DNA of 25,905 nucleotides from Bacteroidia bacterium (GTDB lineage: Bacteria; Bacteroidota; Bacteroidia; Bacteroidales; Azobacteroidaceae), in contig BNWW01000032.1 of the NCBI GenBank assembly GCA_025999115.1, positions 1-25,905 on the forward strand, written 5' to 3'. Position 1 is the first letter of the stretch. Each line of letters opens with the position of its first letter. This document shows, in pieces, positions 22,782 through 25,905 of this stretch. Under the pieces are notes generated by a model. It saw nothing but the letters and a program-made list of their open reading frames with translations. It did not search any database and had not been told where the DNA came from. The position numbers were made by a program, and so were the translations under genes.

Positions 22782-25328
22782 ATGAAAAAATGTAAAAAAA
22801 CAGGTTGGCTGTTTGGAATGTGTTTTGTCCTCACACAAGGCATCGGCGCACAATCCGTAATTCCGGTTTTAGAAATGAAACAATCGGCTGAAATACAGAT
22901 TAGTAAACCCATTCAATTGGATAGTTTGGATGTCAATCGCAAGGCTTTTGCCGATAAAAATCTGCTGCAAAACCGAATCGATTTTTCACTCATTCGCGAC
23001 AGTAAAAATATTTTGAAGGCTGGTAGCGATAGCATTTTCCATTTCAAAAATACGGTTTCCGGTTCGGATTATGCAATGCAATTATTGGCTTTCGATGTGG
23101 ATGCAGACCGCTATTGCAAAGCCACATTAAGCATTACTTCAACCGATCGCCTGGAAATTTACATCAACAATAAAAAAGAAAAAACAAAAGAAACGGCCGA
23201 AGACAGTCTTTCCAAATCGAAAGCAATCGACATTGAATTGACTTTGGAACCTCGCCGCTACGAAGTGATAATCAAACAATTAACCGAATCGAAAGAGAAT
23301 CGTGAACAAGCATTGAAAATAACATTAAAACCGGCTAAAGCCGACTCCCTGGCGCAAATTGTTTTTTCGACAGACGAAAAACGACGAATCACAATTAACG
23401 ATATTCTGGAAGGCAACCGGGTTACATCCGGCAGTATTTCATCTACCGGAAAATATTATCTGATTACGCTTTCAACCACTTTTCAAGGAGGTAAAACCGT
23501 ATCACAAAAAGAATTGCGGAAAACGGAAAATAATCAAACCGTCTATCGTTTTCCCGAAAGCGTTTCGCCGCAATGGGTTTTCGGCAAAGACCAATTGGTT
23601 TATTCCCGCAACGGACAAAGCGACAAAGACATCGTTTTGTTGGATTTGGCTTCTTTTTCGGAAACCGTTTTGGCAGAGGAACTTAAATTCGATTCTTATG
23701 CTTTGCTTCCCGATGGGAAAAGTCTGATTTTGACCATTGGAGAGGAAATCCCGGCCGATAAAGGCGATTTAACGCGCACACTTTCACCGAGCGACCGGAG
23801 CAACGCTTTTCGTGGTCGCTACAATTTAGCCCGCTATTCCATTACCGATAAAACCCTGCAATTTTTATCGTTCGGACGTAGCCGGATTTATCCCGTAGAT
23901 GTGCGTTTCGATAGTCGTAAGTTGCTGTGTATCGCATCGGAAGAAGTCATTACGCGCCGCCCGTTTCAAACGACAACGTTGTTGGAAATCGATTTACAAA
24001 CCTTGCAAACCGACACTTTGCTGACCGACGATTTTTTGAATAACGCCCTTTATTCGCCCGGCGGCAAACAAATTTTATTACTCGGTGCGGGGGAAGCTTT
24101 CGACGGAACCGGACTGAATATCGCCGAAAATCAAATCTCCAACACCTACGATACGCAAGCTTTTTTATATGATTTGCAAACAAAAAAAGTGGAAGCGATT
24201 ACCAAAAATTTTGATCCGAATATTGAAGCGGCTCTTTGGTCGCCCTTCGATCAACAAATTTATTTTCGGGCGGAAGACCGCGATTATCGTCAGGTTTATC
24301 AATATAATCCTAAAAATCAACAATTTACAAAATTAGATTTGCCGGAAGATTTGATTACGTCATTCAGTTTGGCCGATACGCAAGCGCTGGCGCTTTTCCG
24401 TGGCGAAGGAATCGATCATGCATTTCGCCTCTATACTTACAACTTGAAAACGAAAAAATCGACTTTATTGGCCGATCCTTTTAAAGAACAATTGGAAGAG
24501 ATGACTTTATCTCCCGTTACGGATTGGAATTTTGTTTCTTCCGAAAACACAACCGTTTACGGCCGTTATTATTTGCCGCCCAATTTCGATTCAACCCAAA
24601 AATATCCGGTGATTGTGTATTATTACGGCGGCACTTCGCCTACCTCGCGTAATTTTGAAAGCACCTATCCTTTACAGGTTTACGCCGCTTTAGGCTATGT
24701 CGTTTACACTTTGCAACCATCGGGAAGCACCGGTTTCGGGCAGGAATTTGCCGCCCGCCACGTAAACGCTTGGGGCAAACAGACTGCCGGTGAAATTATC
24801 GAAGGCACGCAAAAATTCTACCGGGAACATTCGTTTGTCGATAGCACGAAAATCGGCTGTATCGGAGCTTCTTACGGTGGATTTATGACCCAATATTTGC
24901 AGACGCAAACGCCGCTTTTCGCCGCTGCCGTTTCACACGCAGGCATCAGCAACATTGCAAGTTATTGGGGTGAAGGCTATTGGGGATATTCGTATAGCGG
25001 AGGAGCCAGCGCCCATTCCTATCCGTGGAACAACAAAGAGTTATACATCGAACAAAGTCCGCTGTTTCATGCGGATAAAATCAATACGCCCTTGTTGTTA
25101 TTACACGGTACGGCCGACACGAATGTACCGGTCGGCGAAAGCATTCAAATGTATAACGCCTTGAAAATCTTGGGGAAAGAAGTCGAATTTATCCAAGTGA
25201 AAGGCGAAAATCACGCCATTTACGATTACAAAAAACGCATCGAATGGAACAAAACAATTTATGCTTGGTTTGCGCGGTGGTTGAAAGAACAACCGGAGTG
25301 GTGGGAGGCTTTGTATCCCGAACGATAA
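22782..25328 (+). CDS. S9 family peptidase (prolyl oligopeptidase/DPP type)
   Basis: 848 aa with a signal peptide ending near GIGA-QS (about residue 23), so it acts in the periplasm or at the surface. The N-terminal and middle parts look like beta-propeller blades (WVFGKDQLVYSRNGQSDKDI, ALWSPFDQQIYFRAEDRDY). The C-terminal alpha/beta-hydrolase domain starts near KYPVIVYYYGGTSP. The catalytic triad is visible: S697 in GASYGGF, D779 in HGTADTNVPV and H811 in GENHAI. Members cleave short peptides, often behind proline or alanine, and serve peptide feeding in Bacteroidota. The gene stands alone, divergent from the operon to its left. The length is normal and no defect is seen. Confidence 0.93.
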   Translation: MKKCKKTGWLFGMCFVLTQGIGAQSVIPVLEMKQSAEIQISKPIQLDSLDVNRKAFADKNLLQNRIDFSLIRDSKNILKAGSDSIFHFKNTVSGSDYAMQLLAFDVDADRYCKATLSITSTDRLEIYINNKKEKTKETAEDSLSKSKAIDIELTLEPRRYEVIIKQLTESKENREQALKITLKPAKADSLAQIVFSTDEKRRITINDILEGNRVTSGSISSTGKYYLITLSTTFQGGKTVSQKELRKTENNQTVYRFPESVSPQWVFGKDQLVYSRNGQSDKDIVLLDLASFSETVLAEELKFDSYALLPDGKSLILTIGEEIPADKGDLTRTLSPSDRSNAFRGRYNLARYSITDKTLQFLSFGRSRIYPVDVRFDSRKLLCIASEEVITRRPFQTTTLLEIDLQTLQTDTLLTDDFLNNALYSPGGKQILLLGAGEAFDGTGLNIAENQISNTYDTQAFLYDLQTKKVEAITKNFDPNIEAALWSPFDQQIYFRAEDRDYRQVYQYNPKNQQFTKLDLPEDLITSFSLADTQALALFRGEGIDHAFRLYTYNLKTKKSTLLADPFKEQLEEMTLSPVTDWNFVSSENTTVYGRYYLPPNFDSTQKYPVIVYYYGGTSPTSRNFESTYPLQVYAALGYVVYTLQPSGSTGFGQEFAARHVNAWGKQTAGEIIEGTQKFYREHSFVDSTKIGCIGASYGGFMTQYLQTQTPLFAAAVSHAGISNIASYWGEGYWGYSYSGGASAHSYPWNNKELYIEQSPLFHADKINTPLLLLHGTADTNVPVGESIQMYNALKILGKEVEFIQVKGENHAIYDYKKRIEWNKTIYAWFARWLKEQPEWWEALYPER

Positions 25329-25395
25329 AATTGATTTAAGATGGTTTACCCTGCCGGTTTCTTACAAAATCAACAAAAAATCAAAATAAAAATAC

Positions 25396-25403
25396 TACTT
25401 TTG
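25396..25403 (+). promoter_or_regulatory. -7 motif of the malic enzyme gene
   Basis: TACTTTTG, an exact TAnnTTTG match 32 bases before the malic enzyme ATG. The promoter and start appear intact although the gene is broken. Confidence 0.5.
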
Positions 25404-25435
25404 CAAATTCATTTTTTAATTATTTAGGTTTTAAT

Positions 25436-25495
25436 ATGGCACAAAGTTTGAAAGAAAAAGCATTGCTTTATCACTCCCAAGGCAAACCGGTAAAA
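25436..25495 (+). pseudogene. maeB: Malic enzyme, N-terminal 20 codons only
   Basis: The frame from ATG reads MAQSLKEKALLYHSQGKPVK, very close to the start of Bacteroidota NADP-dependent malic enzymes, which continue with GKIEVVPTKP-like sequence and the malic domain. Here the match ends at about 25,490-25,497. The frame then crosses reverse-strand sequence and stops at TGA 25529-25531. Malic enzyme converts malate to pyruvate and CO2. See the entry for the opposite strand. Confidence 0.75.
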
Positions 25496-25905
25496 ATGTG
25501 CATCGCACCGAAAATCTTGTATCCGTCTTGAATACCGATGACTTCTTTCGCCACTTTGATTGTATTCGAATATTTGGTGTAAACTCCTGTAACAAAAGCA
25601 TCTGCATCGCCGGTTTCGACCATCATCATGCCGAAATAATTTCGTTCAAACATTTTGTCGATGGCTTCGTCCAAAGTAGCTCCTTCGCGGGCGCGTTTTT
25701 CGGCCAGAATTTTGGCGTAGCGATGACGGCGTTCCGTTTCGCGGTCGTGGCGCAAGTTTACGATTTCAATTCCATCCAAATTGATATGATATTCGGCGGC
25801 CAATTTTTCGATGCGTTCGTCATTTCCCAACAAAATCGGATGTGCAATGCCTTCGTCGCGAACTTGCGCTGCGGCTTTCAACATATTTTCGTGTCCGCCT
25901 TCGGC
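25471..25905 (-). pseudogene. maeB: Malic enzyme phosphotransacetylase-like domain, inverted
   Basis: A minus-strand frame, open at the window edge, covers 145 codons. It matches the C-terminal phosphate acetyltransferase-like domain of the long malic enzymes: MLKAAAQVRDEGIAHPILLG, RRHRYAKILAEKRAREGATL, RNYFGMMMVETGDADAFVTG and TIKVAKEVIGIQDGYKIFG. After AMHI the family match ends. The last residues FTGLPWE come from reading the plus-strand malic enzyme start backwards, so the junction is near 25,495. Both head and tail thus belong to one gene but face each other. The rest of the gene would lie to the right, inverted. The ATG at 25884 is an internal Met, not a start. Confidence 0.75.

Overview
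The window looks like a chromosomal piece from a member of the Bacteroidota. Several intergenic regions carry the -7 promoter motif of that phylum (TAnnTTTG: TAGTTTTG, TAATTTTG, TATCTTTG, TAACTTTG, TACTTTTG). The gene families are also typical of it: RhuM, GxxExxY, DUF4143 ATPase, FISUMP domain, PepSY-like protein, SDR-type threonine dehydrogenase and an S9 peptidase. No rRNA, tRNA or CRISPR was seen.

Left part, about 1-13,100: accessory and rearranged DNA, almost all on the minus strand. It opens with a RhuM cluster: a cut-off RhuM gene, an Imm11/DUF1629-like putative immunity gene, a full-length RhuM gene, a GxxExxY nuclease-fold gene and a truncated RhuM gene. Four genes share a copy of one short leader. 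The GxxExxY gene sits in a 474-bp segment with perfect 21-bp inverted ends, between a beheaded gene and a truncated RhuM. Then come a DUF3137 membrane protein, a GNAT acetyltransferase, a tautomerase-like gene that seems to have lost two internal blocks, and an AAA/DUF4143 ATPase behind a duplicated promoter. From 6,677 to 9,140 three copies of a hairpin-rich element surround an IS200-type Y1 transposase and one exported-protein gene. Two further exported proteins follow, one with a FISUMP domain, then a bidirectional terminator and a PepSY-like gene on the plus strand.

Right part, about 13,195-25,905: gene-dense and conserved. Five minus-strand genes are packed with overlaps or gaps of at most 14 bp, apparently from one promoter near 22,720: a cytidylyltransferase, an SDR, a SNF2 helicase, SDR-type L-threonine dehydrogenase, and a 1463-aa protein joining an exonuclease-like domain, a RecQ helicase and a UvrD helicase. 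A divergent promoter drives an S9 peptidase.

At the right edge a malic enzyme gene starts normally but after about 20 codons runs into its own phosphotransacetylase-like domain in the opposite orientation. This is a genuine inversion or an assembly artefact. The observations most worth a second look are this malic enzyme break, the inverted-repeat GxxExxY cassette, the hairpin element with two mutually exclusive folds, and the exonuclease-RecQ-UvrD fusion.
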